A stretch of DNA of 64,000 nucleotides, from the NCBI GenBank assembly GCA_965222765.1, contig CBDCVG010000006.1, forward strand, positions 29,648 to 93,647. Reading direction: 5' to 3'. The DNA is from Caldora sp965222765 (lineage in GTDB: Bacteria > Cyanobacteriota > Cyanobacteriia > Cyanobacteriales > Coleofasciculaceae). The notes beneath the pieces are model-generated. The model worked only from the letters and a program-made list of their open reading frames with translations. It was not told the origin of the DNA and did not search any database. Each line of letters begins with the position of its first letter. Within the stretch, counting starts at the first letter, position 1. Shown here one piece after another: positions 28,996 through 37,967 of this stretch. A program made the translations under genes and the position numbers.

Positions 28996-29624
28996 TGGCA
29001 AAGAAAAGTTTAACGGACTTGCTGCGTGAAGAGGTGGACAAATCTCCACAGCTAGCAGCTCAAACAGTTCCAGACACCAACAATGATCAAATGTCAGATC
29101 AAGATACTGAAGCAGTAGAAAAAATACCAATGACTACCACCAAATCAAGTAGCAATCTTACTAAGGCTCAATTGCAAGCAACGGTAACTGAGTTAAGAGG
29201 CGCTTTGAAGGAAGCTCAAGAGTCTCTAAATGAAGCCCAAAATCAGCAAGAAAGTTTCGCTGATTTGCAAGAAGCTCTCCAAAATTCACAAAAAAATGAA
29301 GCCTCTCTCAAAGAAGAGGTTACTGAGTTAAAAGCTGATTTGGAACGGCAAACAAAATCTGTACAGAAGCTTGAGGAAGAACTCAAGCAAATGAATCAGA
29401 TTAAGAAAGACTTTGAGGAAGCTAAAAAAGCAGCTATTCAACTAGCAGAAACAAATGAAAAATTGACTCAGAAAGTTAACAGCATGAAAAAAGATGATAA
29501 AGATCTGACATTACAGACTAAAAAAGTACCAAATCAAAGCCTAGTACCTCACACTCCAAACAGACCAATTCAAAAAGAATCTGATAAACCTGCTGATTTT
29601 GCTAAGAAGACTTGGTTACTTTAA
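28995..29624 (+). CDS. mcdB: Coiled-coil ParA partner, probable McdB
   Basis: A 209-residue protein beginning MAKKSLTDLLREEV. An upstream TTG at 28983 is also in frame, but the ATG overlapping the mcdA stop is preferred. Residues about 50-165 are a charged, Glu/Lys/Gln-rich coiled coil. The tail is disordered and ends in ...FAKKTWLL, with a single tryptophan three residues from the end. Small size, coiled coil, polar low-complexity composition, terminal Trp and coupling to a ParA gene all match McdB, the carboxysome adaptor that stimulates McdA. No ParB DNA-binding domain is present. A weak hairpin (about 29642-29668) follows the stop. Confidence 0.6.
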   Translation: MAKKSLTDLLREEVDKSPQLAAQTVPDTNNDQMSDQDTEAVEKIPMTTTKSSSNLTKAQLQATVTELRGALKEAQESLNEAQNQQESFADLQEALQNSQKNEASLKEEVTELKADLERQTKSVQKLEEELKQMNQIKKDFEEAKKAAIQLAETNEKLTQKVNSMKKDDKDLTLQTKKVPNQSLVPHTPNRPIQKESDKPADFAKKTWLL

Positions 29625-29719
29625 AAGAAGTTAGAAGGCAGTCTTGATGAAAATTTTTTATCATCAGGTTATGACAGTAGATTCTTCCCTGTTCCGGAGC
29701 TCCCTAACCCGATTTACTA

Positions 29720-30844
29720 TTAAACTGGGTTAGTCTGTGCTCTTTGTTCAAGTAAGTTACGAATTGAAGTTTTTTCTATAAGTCCTACTAAAACACCATT
29801 TTCACGAACTACAGACAACTGATTCAGTTGTTCTTGTTCTAGGAGCATTACCACTTCTAAAAGGGATTGATCTGATTTAACTATGGTAGAAGTCTCAATT
29901 GGCTGCATTACTTCCCTAACTGTAGTTATTGGCCAATCGGAAGTGGGAATATTTCTCATATCATCAACAGCAATTGCCCCTAAAAGTTGACCTTCTGCAT
30001 CTGTAACCAGAAACTTACTCCATTCCCTCTTGCCAATGATATACTCATTCGCAAACTCCCTTAAAGACAAATCTCCTGAAACAATGGGACTGTTCGGAAT
30101 CACTGCATCCTCTGCTTTAAGATTAGTTAATTGGTCTTGAATTGTGGCAGACTGGGCAGAACGACCAGCATTTTGTAAGAGAAACCAACCGATCAATAGA
30201 GTCCAAATACTACCGAAATTAATGATCTCAAAGATGGAGAGTAAGCCAATGGCAACCCCCACCCAACCAAAAAACTGACCAACGCGACTAGCAAAAACTA
30301 CTCCTTTATAGGGATTTCCCGTAATCTTCCACACCAGAGCCTTGAGAATGTTACCGCCATCTAGGGGCAAGCCAGGAATCAGGTTGAACAAAGCCAGAAT
30401 CAGGTTGAGTTGAGCAATCAATCCGACTACAGCGGCTAATGAGCCTGAGAGTTGGGTAGTGACGCCAATAAAGGTTAACAGAATAAATAACACTAGGCTA
30501 ACAGCTGGACCTGCGATCGCGATCCAAAATGCTTCTGCTGGAGTCTTTGATTCTTTCTCTAGACTAGCTAAGCCACCAAAGAGAAACAGCGTGATCGATT
30601 TAACCTCAATTCCCTGTCTAATGGCAACAAAACTATGTCCGAGTTCATGAGCTAAGACAGAGGAAAACAGTAACAGTGCAGTAACTAATCCCAAAAGCCA
30701 GGGAAGAACAACACCTAATCCTGGGAAACTGCCTGCTAGTAGACCACCGTAGCTCCAGGTTACCAGAGCCAAGACTAAAAACCAGGAGGGATGTAAATAA
30801 AAGGGAATACCAAATAAATTGCCAATACGAATGCTACCGTTCAT
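29720..30844 (-). CDS. M50 family site-2-type metalloprotease with CBS domains
   Basis: A 374-residue membrane protease. Zinc-binding H66-E-L-G-H70 lies in the third helix, the partner aspartate is in NLIPGLPLDGGN (about residue 162), and six or so hydrophobic segments make up residues 10-225. The C-terminal 140 residues hold two CBS repeats (about 245-370), which usually sense adenosine nucleotides. The family carries out regulated intramembrane proteolysis of membrane proteins or anti-sigma factors; its substrate in cyanobacteria is unknown. It converges with mcdB. No partner gene is obvious. Confidence 0.88.
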   Translation of the reverse strand: MNGSIRIGNLFGIPFYLHPSWFLVLALVTWSYGGLLAGSFPGLGVVLPWLLGLVTALLLFSSVLAHELGHSFVAIRQGIEVKSITLFLFGGLASLEKESKTPAEAFWIAIAGPAVSLVLFILLTFIGVTTQLSGSLAAVVGLIAQLNLILALFNLIPGLPLDGGNILKALVWKITGNPYKGVVFASRVGQFFGWVGVAIGLLSIFEIINFGSIWTLLIGWFLLQNAGRSAQSATIQDQLTNLKAEDAVIPNSPIVSGDLSLREFANEYIIGKREWSKFLVTDAEGQLLGAIAVDDMRNIPTSDWPITTVREVMQPIETSTIVKSDQSLLEVVMLLEQEQLNQLSVVRENGVLVGLIEKTSIRNLLEQRAQTNPV

Positions 30845-31109
30845 ACAACTACCTCAAATTCTTATATTTAAGACGTTTTTTTAGTGTCGTCTTTTTCTCT
30901 TGCTTATATTGTAACGAAATGTAAAATATGCCCTCATCTCTTAGCTGTAGTAAGATCCGTCCACTACAGTTCGGTTTTGGACATTAAAGTTATCTAGCTC
31001 ATCCCCGTTAGTATCGGCATAATAGAGATAAGAATGGTATTTCCTGCGTTAAGCAGCATGATATTTCTACATGAGACAAAACATTCTCTATACTAATAAT
31101 AACTAGCCC

Positions 31110-31613
31110 ATGTCTGTCCTGGAAAACAAAACTCCTCCCTTCTACCGTCAAGAAGATGTCCAGCAAATCCTCAATTTGGCGATTGCTCGTCAAGCTGATC
31201 AAGGGGAACTTTCCCGGGAGCAACTTGTGGAAATTGCTATTGAGTTAGGTATTTCCACAGAAAATATCCTGCAAGCCGAAGAAGAATGGATGCTTCGGCA
31301 ACAAGAACAGCAAAAGCGTCAGGAATTCAATCTCTATCGAAGCATTCAACTCAAGAAAAGTTTTGGTAAATTTATCATAATTAATGCTTTTTTAATAGTT
31401 ATTAATTTGCTAAGTGCTGGACAGCTTTCTTGGTCACTATATATTTTATTATTTTGGGGAATGACCTTAGGGGTAAAGGTTTGGAATAATTATCAATTAC
31501 AGGGTGAAGAATACGAGCAGGTCTTCTATAAATGGTATCGTAAGCAACAAATTACAGAAGTTGCTAACTCCATTTATACTCGTGTTAATAACTGGATAAA
31601 AAGTTTGAATTGA
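31110..31613 (+). CDS. 2TM domain protein
   Basis: A 167-residue protein. The first half (about 1-75) is a charged helical region (YRQEDVQQILNLAIARQ, LVEIAIELGISTENIL) resembling a short SHOCT-like or transcription-factor-like helix bundle. It is followed by an arginine/lysine-rich turn and two membrane helices (about 88-106 and 112-130), then a positively charged tail. This is the 2TM domain layout common in cyanobacteria; function unknown. A small hairpin with CTGTAGT/ACTACAG arms lies upstream at 30945-30969, but no clear promoter is seen. Confidence 0.7.
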   Translation: MSVLENKTPPFYRQEDVQQILNLAIARQADQGELSREQLVEIAIELGISTENILQAEEEWMLRQQEQQKRQEFNLYRSIQLKKSFGKFIIINAFLIVINLLSAGQLSWSLYILLFWGMTLGVKVWNNYQLQGEEYEQVFYKWYRKQQITEVANSIYTRVNNWIKSLN

Positions 31614-31662
31614 ACTACAATAGGAGACTTTGAGATTTTAGATTTTTGTATATAACACAATT

Positions 31663-32736
31663 ATGCCAACACCTTTTTTACTCAGTCGTGTACTACTGCG
31701 CTTCAATAATAAACCTGATGACCTACGAGAAGATCTATCTGCCGCTGTCTTGACGAGCGATGGCAGTTTGTGGTTTGGCTCTGATGAATTCCTCACAATT
31801 GAGCGCTTATCTCCTGTAGAGCCATATATTTTTGGAGAACACCAGTCATTTGCTGTTGGAGATTTCGTCAAGCTCTTTAATCAAAAAGACGAAATTGATA
31901 TTGAAGGGATGGATTATGCTAACAATTACCTCTGGCTAACAGGTTCCCATAGTACAAAGCGGAAAAAACCGAAAGGAAAAAAAACTGGGACTGATCTAGA
32001 AAGACTCGCCACGATTAAGACTGAATTTAACCGTTATTTACTCGCTCGTATCCCTGTATTTGAAGGGGAATTATTTAAGTCATGCTCCCACCCAGATAAT
32101 CCGAATGTAAAGCTGACAGCAGGATGTTTACAGCAAACAGAAAATAGCAATCTACTCATAGATGCTCTAAAAGAAGATATTCACCTAGGTCCATTTTTAA
32201 ATTTTCCTCTTCCCAGTAAAGAAAATGGATTTGATATTGAAGGATTAGCTGTACATCAGGATAGAGTTTTCTTAGGATTCCGTGGACCTGTGCTGCGAGG
32301 TTGGGCTGTTATTCTGGAAATAGAAGTTGAAGAGAAAAAGCCAGGAGTTTTAACCCTCAAAGAAATCGGTGAAGCTGGAGCTCTCTACAGAAAGCATTTT
32401 GTTTACTTAAATGGTCTGGGTGTACGGGAATTATGCTTTAAGGGTGAAGATCTGATTATTTTAGCAGGACCAACTATGGATTTAGCAGGAGATATGCGAG
32501 TCTTCTTGCTCAAGGATGCCTTAGCTCTTACTGAAAATAGTATATCTGGTCAGGAATCGGGAAATTTGGAGGTATTATTTGACATTCCTGTTACCAGAGC
32601 TTTGGGTAATGCTGAGGGGTTGGCACTATTTCCCTGTTTGGGAGAGTCAGATTCACTTTTAGTTGTTTATGACTCCCCTGATGAGGCGAGAAAAGTGGGA
32701 AAAAATGCAATCTATGCAGATGTATTTAGATTGTAG
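31663..32736 (+). CDS. DUF3616 domain protein
   Basis: A 357-residue protein with the family layout: VLTSDGSLWFGSDEF, DIEGMDYANNYLWLTGSHS, FDIEGLAVHQDRVFLGFRGP and a C-terminal NAEGLALFPCLGESDSLLVVYDSP. The repeated (D/A)xEGL segments suggest a beta-propeller. No signal peptide, so probably cytoplasmic. Function is unknown; some relatives sit beside phosphatase or sugar-metabolism genes. It starts 50 bases after the 2TM gene on the same strand. Confidence 0.8.
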   Translation: MPTPFLLSRVLLRFNNKPDDLREDLSAAVLTSDGSLWFGSDEFLTIERLSPVEPYIFGEHQSFAVGDFVKLFNQKDEIDIEGMDYANNYLWLTGSHSTKRKKPKGKKTGTDLERLATIKTEFNRYLLARIPVFEGELFKSCSHPDNPNVKLTAGCLQQTENSNLLIDALKEDIHLGPFLNFPLPSKENGFDIEGLAVHQDRVFLGFRGPVLRGWAVILEIEVEEKKPGVLTLKEIGEAGALYRKHFVYLNGLGVRELCFKGEDLIILAGPTMDLAGDMRVFLLKDALALTENSISGQESGNLEVLFDIPVTRALGNAEGLALFPCLGESDSLLVVYDSPDEARKVGKNAIYADVFRL

Positions 32737-32915
32737 AGACGTTGCATTGAATGTCTTTCGAGAAACAAGGGAACAGGGAGCAGGGAGCAGGGAATATGAT
32801 TTTACTCCTTATTATCGTTCTACAGCAGTGCATCAATCGATTACGGAAATTGAAGTTGCGATCGCAGATTTTGCAGGGTGCGTTAGCACTAGCGGATGCT
32901 GGTGGCGAAATTAAC

Positions 32916-33060
32916 ATTCCGAAATATTGGCAACAGAACGAAGGTTTTTGAAGCCCCCCAGCCCCCAATTCTGGGGGAGCCTGGACTCAAAGTCCCCCAG
33001 AATTGGGGGATTTAGGGGGCTTCCAGTCGCTTTACGACATTACGAAATATTTCGCCAGCA
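32916..33060. repeat. MITE-like element, CCGAAATATTGGC family, copy 2
   Basis: Nearly the same as 16186-16335 over its full length: same ends, and the same CCCCCAATTCTGGGGG and AATTGGGGGATTTAGGGGGC arms. The two copies differ by a few substitutions and small indels, mostly outside the hairpin. It sits downstream of the DUF3616 gene. Confidence 0.85.
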
Positions 33061-33068
33061 GCGTCGCA

Positions 33069-33172
33069 CTAGCGTAACGCACCACACCAATCAATCACGG
33101 TGCGTTACGGCGCAAAACCCCCAAATTAATTTGTGATGTTAATCCAATTTGCGCCTAACGCACCCTACTGGA
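33069..33172. repeat. GGTGCGTTA palindromic repeat
   Basis: Directly behind the previous element lie inverted and direct copies of GCGTAACGCACC / GGTGCGTTACGGCGC / GCGCCTAACGCACC. A dispersed palindromic repeat with no coding capacity. Together with 32916-33060 it fills the 500-base gap before rubrerythrin, whose 3' side also carries CCTACAACCTAATACCTA heptamers (33228-33246). Confidence 0.7.
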
Positions 33173-33249
33173 CTGTTTCAGCTACCGGTGTTAAGTACAC
33201 TTCTTTTTGAACAACCACTATCCCTTAACCTACAACCTAATACCTACTT

Positions 33250-33963
33250 CTAAGCAGCAACAGGCTCCTCATAGGGAATAAATGTACTCTTCTTCGCACC
33301 GCAAATGGGGCAACTCCAATCATCTGGAATCTCTGCAAAGGGCGTACCAGGAGCAATACCTGAGTCAGGATCGCCAGTTACTGGATCGTAAATCATAGAG
33401 CATTGTCGGCAAATCCACTTTTGAAGTGCTGGATCATCACTGGTGTAACCTGGTTGAGGTGTTTCACCGGATAGGGTGTTGAGTGCTTCTGTGTAGCGAC
33501 GAGCATGATACTCTTCTATGCTGGTGAGCAAGCCAAAGTTGTGGGCAGCTTTACGAAATATAGCTGCATGTTGACGGGACTCCTCTCCTTGAGCCTCAAA
33601 CTCGGCAGCGGCATCACCGTCACGATCCTCCCGTGCCGCTTCTGCAAAACCAGGATACATGGTTGTATATTCGTAAGTCTCTCCCTCAATTGCTAGTTCC
33701 AGACAACGTCCAGCAATCTTCTTTTTCTCTTCTTCGCTAAGAGCAGAGATATCATCGACTGCTAACTCAGGGTGAATTAAACGAAAATGAGCGAAGGCAT
33801 GTTCGGTTTCTTGAGCCGCAGTTTCTTTAAATAACTTAGATAGATCCTTTAAACCTAAACGGCGAGTTACTTCAGCAAAAAACAAATATTTGCGATTGGC
33901 CATTGACTCACCGGCAAAGGCTTCGTCTAAATTCTTAGCCGTATTTGAGTTGGTTAAATCCAT
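33250..33963 (-). CDS. Rubrerythrin
   Basis: A 237-residue peroxide-scavenging diiron protein. The N-terminal ferritin-like four-helix domain (about 1-150) has the iron ligands in EAFAGESMANRKY and ETEHAFAHFRL and a second E/H pair later. The C-terminal rubredoxin-like domain (about 178-230) has the two CxxC knuckles in WICRQCSMIYD and WSCPICGAKK. It reduces hydrogen peroxide in the cytoplasm with electrons from a reductase. The order ferritin-like then rubredoxin and the length are normal. It stands alone on the minus strand. Confidence 0.92.
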   Translation of the reverse strand: MDLTNSNTAKNLDEAFAGESMANRKYLFFAEVTRRLGLKDLSKLFKETAAQETEHAFAHFRLIHPELAVDDISALSEEEKKKIAGRCLELAIEGETYEYTTMYPGFAEAAREDRDGDAAAEFEAQGEESRQHAAIFRKAAHNFGLLTSIEEYHARRYTEALNTLSGETPQPGYTSDDPALQKWICRQCSMIYDPVTGDPDSGIAPGTPFAEIPDDWSCPICGAKKSTFIPYEEPVAA

Positions 33964-34078
33964 AATGTTTTACCCTTTTCCAAAACATCAACAATAATCT
34001 ATTGCATCACATTAAGCTTGACAAGCCACCACAGCGATCGCATTTTCCTGGCTAGTACCCAATTATCCGGCATTTTTT

Positions 34079-34456
34079 TCATGTCCATACCCGCTCAATA
34101 TCATAGGTATCAAAAACTTTATCAGCACTGATAATTGCAAGAGAATGATTCATTGCTTGTGCAATCAACATTCGATCGAATGGATCACGGTGATGGAGTG
34201 CCAAACTGGCATACCGCTGCACATCAGCAAACGTAACTGGTAAAACAAGTATCTCAAGCTGCTCTAAACAAACTGGCAATTCTTGCAATTCAAATTGTAA
34301 GTCTAATTTTTTAATTGAAAGCTTGATGGCAATTTCCCACAGAGAAATGATGCTCACAAATATAATAGTAGTACTCTCAATAGTGTCCTTAACTTCTGCT
34401 GTCAGCTTTGGATTATCATCAATAAACCAGAGTAAAGCATGGGTATCTAATAACAT
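34079..34456 (-). CDS. vapC: VapC-type PIN-domain toxin
   Basis: A 125-residue PIN ribonuclease. Acidic residues appear at the expected places: D4 in LLDTHALLWFIDD, the glutamate in ISLWEIAIKL, and aspartates in HHRDPFDRMLIAQA and IISADKVFD. The start ATG follows the antitoxin stop with no gap. The RNA target is unknown. Complete and apparently functional. Confidence 0.88.
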   Translation of the reverse strand: MLLDTHALLWFIDDNPKLTAEVKDTIESTTIIFVSIISLWEIAIKLSIKKLDLQFELQELPVCLEQLEILVLPVTFADVQRYASLALHHRDPFDRMLIAQAMNHSLAIISADKVFDTYDIERVWT

Positions 34457-34675
34457 CTACATGTAGTCCTTAAAGTCTTCGAGTGGAGCATCGAAGTCAT
34501 CTGACATCCAAACTTTTCCCCTTAATAGCCCTGCCTTACGCTTTTTCTTAAACCTTTCTTCTTGGGGCAATGCTTCCGCATATTTCTCCAGCAAAAACTC
34601 GATGTAGTGCAACACTTCTGTTTGCAATGATTCTGGTAATTCTTCCAACTTTTCTAAAATTAAAGGTTGTACCAT
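34457..34675 (-). CDS. vapB: DUF2281 antitoxin (VapB-type)
   Basis: A 72-residue protein of the DUF2281 group (LEKLEELPESLQTEVLHYIEFLLEKY, then a basic KKKRKAGLLRGKVWMSDDFDAPLEDF tail). The tail is the usual toxin-wrapping segment. It is translationally coupled to vapC: its stop codon TAG is followed at once by the toxin ATG. Confidence 0.85.
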   Translation of the reverse strand: MVQPLILEKLEELPESLQTEVLHYIEFLLEKYAEALPQEERFKKKRKAGLLRGKVWMSDDFDAPLEDFKDYM

Positions 34676-34765
34676 TATTTTGTCTCCTAAGTTGAGCTGC
34701 TGCTGATAACGTCATTTTAATTATGGTTTCAACCTTGAAAATAACTTAAACAAAACTACAAATTA

Positions 34766-34831
34766 CACCTAAAACCTAACACCTAATACCTAACACCTAA
34801 TACCTAATATCTAACACCTAACACCTATTAT
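34766..34831. repeat. CCTAACA/CCTAATA heptamer array
   Basis: About nine tandem heptamers of the CCTAAYA type fill the gap after the TPR gene's stop codon, between it and the vapB start. Confidence 0.85.
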
Positions 34832-35932
34832 TCAGTCTTGATATAGTACTTGAGCCAAATCGTTGCGTAGTAAAGCTTCTTCTCCAGTATCTTCTAAAAC
34901 ACGAGCCAGAGAGATCGCCCGTTCGTAGAAATTTCTAGCATTGGCAAAGTCACCAGTGATTGCGTACAATTGGGCAGATAACCGCAACCAAACAAGTTCT
35001 TGAAATAGGTCTTTCTCTTCTTTAGCAAGAGCAATGTATTTGTCAAGAGCTCTAAAAGCTGGGGGATAATTGCCAGCTTCTCTGTAAGCATTCACCAAAC
35101 CCCGAAAAGCACGAAACTGGTTAGGAGCATCGCTCGTTGTCCGAGCTAGTAGTAGTGCTAATCCATAGGCTATCGCTGCATCATCTGGGAGATTGGCAGC
35201 ACGATAGGCATCTCCTAAATTATTACGGGTATTCGCTTCCCCCAAGGGATCTGCAAAGCGACGCCGCAAAACTATAGCAGCTTCGTATTGCTTAATCGCA
35301 TCGAAATAATTGCCCCTGTCAAATTCTACTAACCCGAGGTTACTTAAGGTTAGCCCTTCTGCTTCCTCATTATTAACACTACGAGCGATCGCAAGGGCTT
35401 CTGTTAAGGTTCGAGCTGCGGCTTCACCATTTCCAGTTTGCAGCAACAATGTACCCAAGTTGTTTAAGCCATAAATTTGCCCCCGAAAATCTTTCAGGGA
35501 ACGGGCAACCCCTAACCGGCGTCGTAGCATATCTGCTGCTTCTTGATAACGCCCTAGTTTGGCATAAGTATGTCCTAGGTAATCGTAGGTTAGTCCTAGT
35601 CCCTGCAAATCACCAACTTGCCGATAAATATCTAGTGCTTGCAACCAGTAGTTGAGGGTTTTCTCAAAATACCCTTTGCGGTACGACTGTCCTCCTAACC
35701 GCAGGAGTAAATCGGCTTGCTCTCTAGGTTCTCCACGACTACCGTTGTTTAAAGGAATATCCAGTTGTGGCTCAAGTTCAATGCTATCAAACCCCCTAGG
35801 AAAGAACTGTGCCCTAGCCTCTGTGCTAGCAAGCATTAGTGGTACTTGCAGCAGTGCGATGGCACTTAAGCGAATTAACGACTTATTTTGCATCTTCCAG
35901 AGTTTTTTCCTTTGAGCCTTCATAGTAAACAA
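34832..35932 (-). CDS. Secreted/periplasmic TPR protein
   Basis: A 366-residue protein with an N-terminal signal peptide (SLIRLSAIALLQVPLMLAS followed by TEARAQ, cleavage near residue 41). It then has about six tetratricopeptide units (LGLTYDYLGHTYAKLGRYQEA, GLNNLGTLLLQTGNGEAA, ANTRNNLGDAYRAANLPDDA and others). Such proteins are protein-protein scaffolds, and in cyanobacteria they often accompany CHAT proteases. The start could also be the ATG at 35923 or 35893. It follows a sigma-like gene six bases upstream on the same strand, so the two are likely co-transcribed. Confidence 0.8.
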   Translation of the reverse strand: MFTMKAQRKKLWKMQNKSLIRLSAIALLQVPLMLASTEARAQFFPRGFDSIELEPQLDIPLNNGSRGEPREQADLLLRLGGQSYRKGYFEKTLNYWLQALDIYRQVGDLQGLGLTYDYLGHTYAKLGRYQEAADMLRRRLGVARSLKDFRGQIYGLNNLGTLLLQTGNGEAAARTLTEALAIARSVNNEEAEGLTLSNLGLVEFDRGNYFDAIKQYEAAIVLRRRFADPLGEANTRNNLGDAYRAANLPDDAAIAYGLALLLARTTSDAPNQFRAFRGLVNAYREAGNYPPAFRALDKYIALAKEEKDLFQELVWLRLSAQLYAITGDFANARNFYERAISLARVLEDTGEEALLRNDLAQVLYQD

Positions 35933-35938
35933 GAGTGG

Positions 35939-36619
35939 TTATTTTCTCAAAACCGGTACTACTGCACCAACTGTAGACTCCTGTTGTGGAGCTTTAAAGT
36001 CTTCACCCAAATAAATTTGTCGAATATCCTCTGGCAGCGCAGTTTCCAATAGCTGATACCCTTGCTGAAGCTGAGTTCTTACTTGAGCAGGTGCAATTAC
36101 ATCACCCTCTGCTTGCAGATAGGCTGCAATCCGGGTTTCGCTCCACTGAAAAGTCTCTGCCATAACGATCATCAGTCGTATTATTGGTGGTAGCTGATCT
36201 AATGCTTGTTCCAGGTAACACCACAAAGGGGGTGGTGCTGCCTTGACTTCATAGTGAATTGATTCCACAGCAGGTAAATCTGCTTGGTTAATGCAGACAG
36301 CAGTCATATTAATCAGCCAGTTTTGGAAGAAACTAGACTCCGGTGTATATTCTTCGCGCAAATCTAGTCCACCCAGCTCATAGTAGAGATGACGCCAAGT
36401 TAGGGCGAATAGGTAATCTGCCTGCACAGGGGATCGAGCTGAATGACTAATCAGAGTATAGACAATCGGACTATAGCGACAGAAAATTGCTGTGAAGAAC
36501 TTCCCCTGCTCTGGATAACGCTGAAACAGGGTCAACAGTTCGCGATCGCTATAATGAAACAGCGCTTTTACTAATGGATGATTTGATTCGGAAAAATGCG
36601 GAATTTGCACAATCTTCAA
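35939..36619 (-). CDS. Sigma-70/ECF-like protein
   Basis: A 226-residue protein. Residues about 25-95 resemble sigma region 2 (ELLTLFQRYPEQGKFF, AIFCRYSPIVYTLI, ADYLFALTWRHLYYELGGLD). Residues about 140-195 resemble region 4 (ALDQLPPIIRLMIVM, FQWSETRIAAYLQAEG). Both regions are diverged, so DNA binding is uncertain, but this type of ECF-like protein paired with a TPR gene recurs in cyanobacteria. It may regulate the gene beside it. No anti-sigma factor is visible. Confidence 0.6.
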   Translation of the reverse strand: MKIVQIPHFSESNHPLVKALFHYSDRELLTLFQRYPEQGKFFTAIFCRYSPIVYTLISHSARSPVQADYLFALTWRHLYYELGGLDLREEYTPESSFFQNWLINMTAVCINQADLPAVESIHYEVKAAPPPLWCYLEQALDQLPPIIRLMIVMAETFQWSETRIAAYLQAEGDVIAPAQVRTQLQQGYQLLETALPEDIRQIYLGEDFKAPQQESTVGAVVPVLRK

Positions 36620-36899
36620 TTTCCAGCTGTATTCAGGAAAATTAGAGCAGATGCTTCCCTCTTATGTCTAGCACTACTCATACTCAGAGGCTGTTGACTC
36701 AGGTTGAGTGGCATTGGAGAGATTCAGACTCATATAATACTGACAAGCGACTAGTTTAGACTCTACTCAGGCAAAGTAATCAGAGAAATTAGCTAAAATT
36801 AGTAGCATCTGTGATATAAGTCTTGTGCTAATCATCTTACCTACAACTGGACACTAGATTCATTAAAGTTAAGATCAATTCATTGCGCTTTGTCAATTC

Positions 36900-37496
36900 A
36901 TGATTTTATCAGTTGAACTTATTTCCTTCCTACTTAATCCCTTACCACCAGGCGCTTTTCTGCCTTCTCTACCTTTAGATAGCCTTTTTTCCACTCAGGG
37001 CATCATGGTAATGCTCTTAGCAGCTTATGCTGTTGCCATGTGGATGTTTCTCACCAGTGCTCCTAAGGTTCATACCATCATGGTATCTGATTTAGAAGTA
37101 GCTCAACGGTTTTATGAAGGCTTGCTTGATTTTACGGCTGCCGAAGTGCCTCTGCACTACTACTACAACTATGAGCAAACTCTGGGAGCCACTAGTATTG
37201 ATCCTCTTTATATGTCAACCAGTATGGGAAGCAGCAGTACTACCCAGTTCAGTGGTTCTGAGGGATTGTGGTATCAGATGAAAAAGAATACTCAACTACA
37301 TATTATTTCTGGGGCAAGCTTTGGTAAGAAAAACCAGCATCGACACGTTTGCTTTGATCATGATTGCTTGGAACAAGTGTTAATGCGGGTGCAAATGCGA
37401 CAACTGAAATACAAAGTGCGCACTCAAAAGCCTCTCAATTTTTTAGTTAAAGACTTAGATAACAGGGTAATTGAAATGGCGGAAGTTTCTAATTAG
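36900..37496 (+). CDS. VOC (glyoxalase-like) fold protein with N-terminal membrane helix
   Basis: A 198-residue protein. Residues about 35-58 form a hydrophobic helix (GIMVMLLAAYAVAMWMFLT). The rest resembles one glyoxalase/dioxygenase half-fold, beginning HTIMVSDLEVAQRFYEGLLDF and ending FLVKDLDNRVIEMAEV. A histidine and glutamate are present at about the metal-ligand positions, but activity is unproven. Function unknown; conserved in cyanobacteria as far as I recall. A TCATTGG heptamer array begins at the stop codon. Confidence 0.65.
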   Translation: MILSVELISFLLNPLPPGAFLPSLPLDSLFSTQGIMVMLLAAYAVAMWMFLTSAPKVHTIMVSDLEVAQRFYEGLLDFTAAEVPLHYYYNYEQTLGATSIDPLYMSTSMGSSSTTQFSGSEGLWYQMKKNTQLHIISGASFGKKNQHRHVCFDHDCLEQVLMRVQMRQLKYKVRTQKPLNFLVKDLDNRVIEMAEVSN

Positions 37497-37579
37497 TCAT
37501 TGGTTATTGGTCATTGGTCATTGGTTATTAGTACAAAAGACAAACAACAAACAACTAATAACCAATGACTAACAAAATT
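37496..37579. repeat. TCATTGG/TTATTGG heptamers and partner array
   Basis: Six TSATTGG-type heptamers (37496-37530) and a complementary ACTAATAACCAATGACTAA stretch (37553-37575) flank a short CAAACAACAAACAAC run, so the segment can fold on itself. It lies between two convergent genes and could act as a bidirectional terminator, though no T-run is present. Confidence 0.6.
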
Positions 37580-37861
37580 TTAACCACCGACTTGAGCTGG
37601 TTTAGTTAAGTGATCACAATAGCGATCGCTTACAATTGCTGAGCCTATCTTTACCGGTTGCATCTTGGATGATTTCGGCATTGGTTGTTGTTTTGGATGG
37701 GTGACAATTTTCTTGCACACCACTTGCTCACTACCTAAGTAGGGATATCCCCAAGTGTAAAGCTCTAAATCACTGGCGGTTGCATTAACTGGAGAGAACA
37801 TCGAGTTAGTTATTAAAACCAATCCCACAGTTGCTAGAGCTATAATCACAGTTCTCAACAT
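37580..37861 (-). CDS. Small secreted protein, unknown
   Basis: A 93-residue protein with a clear signal peptide (LRTVIIALATVGLVLITNSM, cleavage near FSPVNATA). The mature part of about 65 residues has two cysteines (VVCKKIV and DRYCDHL), a proline/lysine-rich middle and no recognised domain. The cysteines could form a disulphide in the periplasm. I do not recognise the family. Confidence 0.6.
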   Translation of the reverse strand: MLRTVIIALATVGLVLITNSMFSPVNATASDLELYTWGYPYLGSEQVVCKKIVTHPKQQPMPKSSKMQPVKIGSAIVSDRYCDHLTKPAQVGG

Positions 37862-37967
37862 GGACTTTTCTCAGGTTATCAATTTATTGCATTAGCATTT
37901 TCTTTATTATTACCTCAGTTTTTCTGATTGTGGGTAAATAATTTTTGCTGCGGTTGCTTCATTACTC

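Noticed and set aside
29642..29668. Hairpin after mcdB as a Rho-independent terminator
   Set aside because: The stem contains a wobble pair, the loop is AT-rich and no T-run follows.
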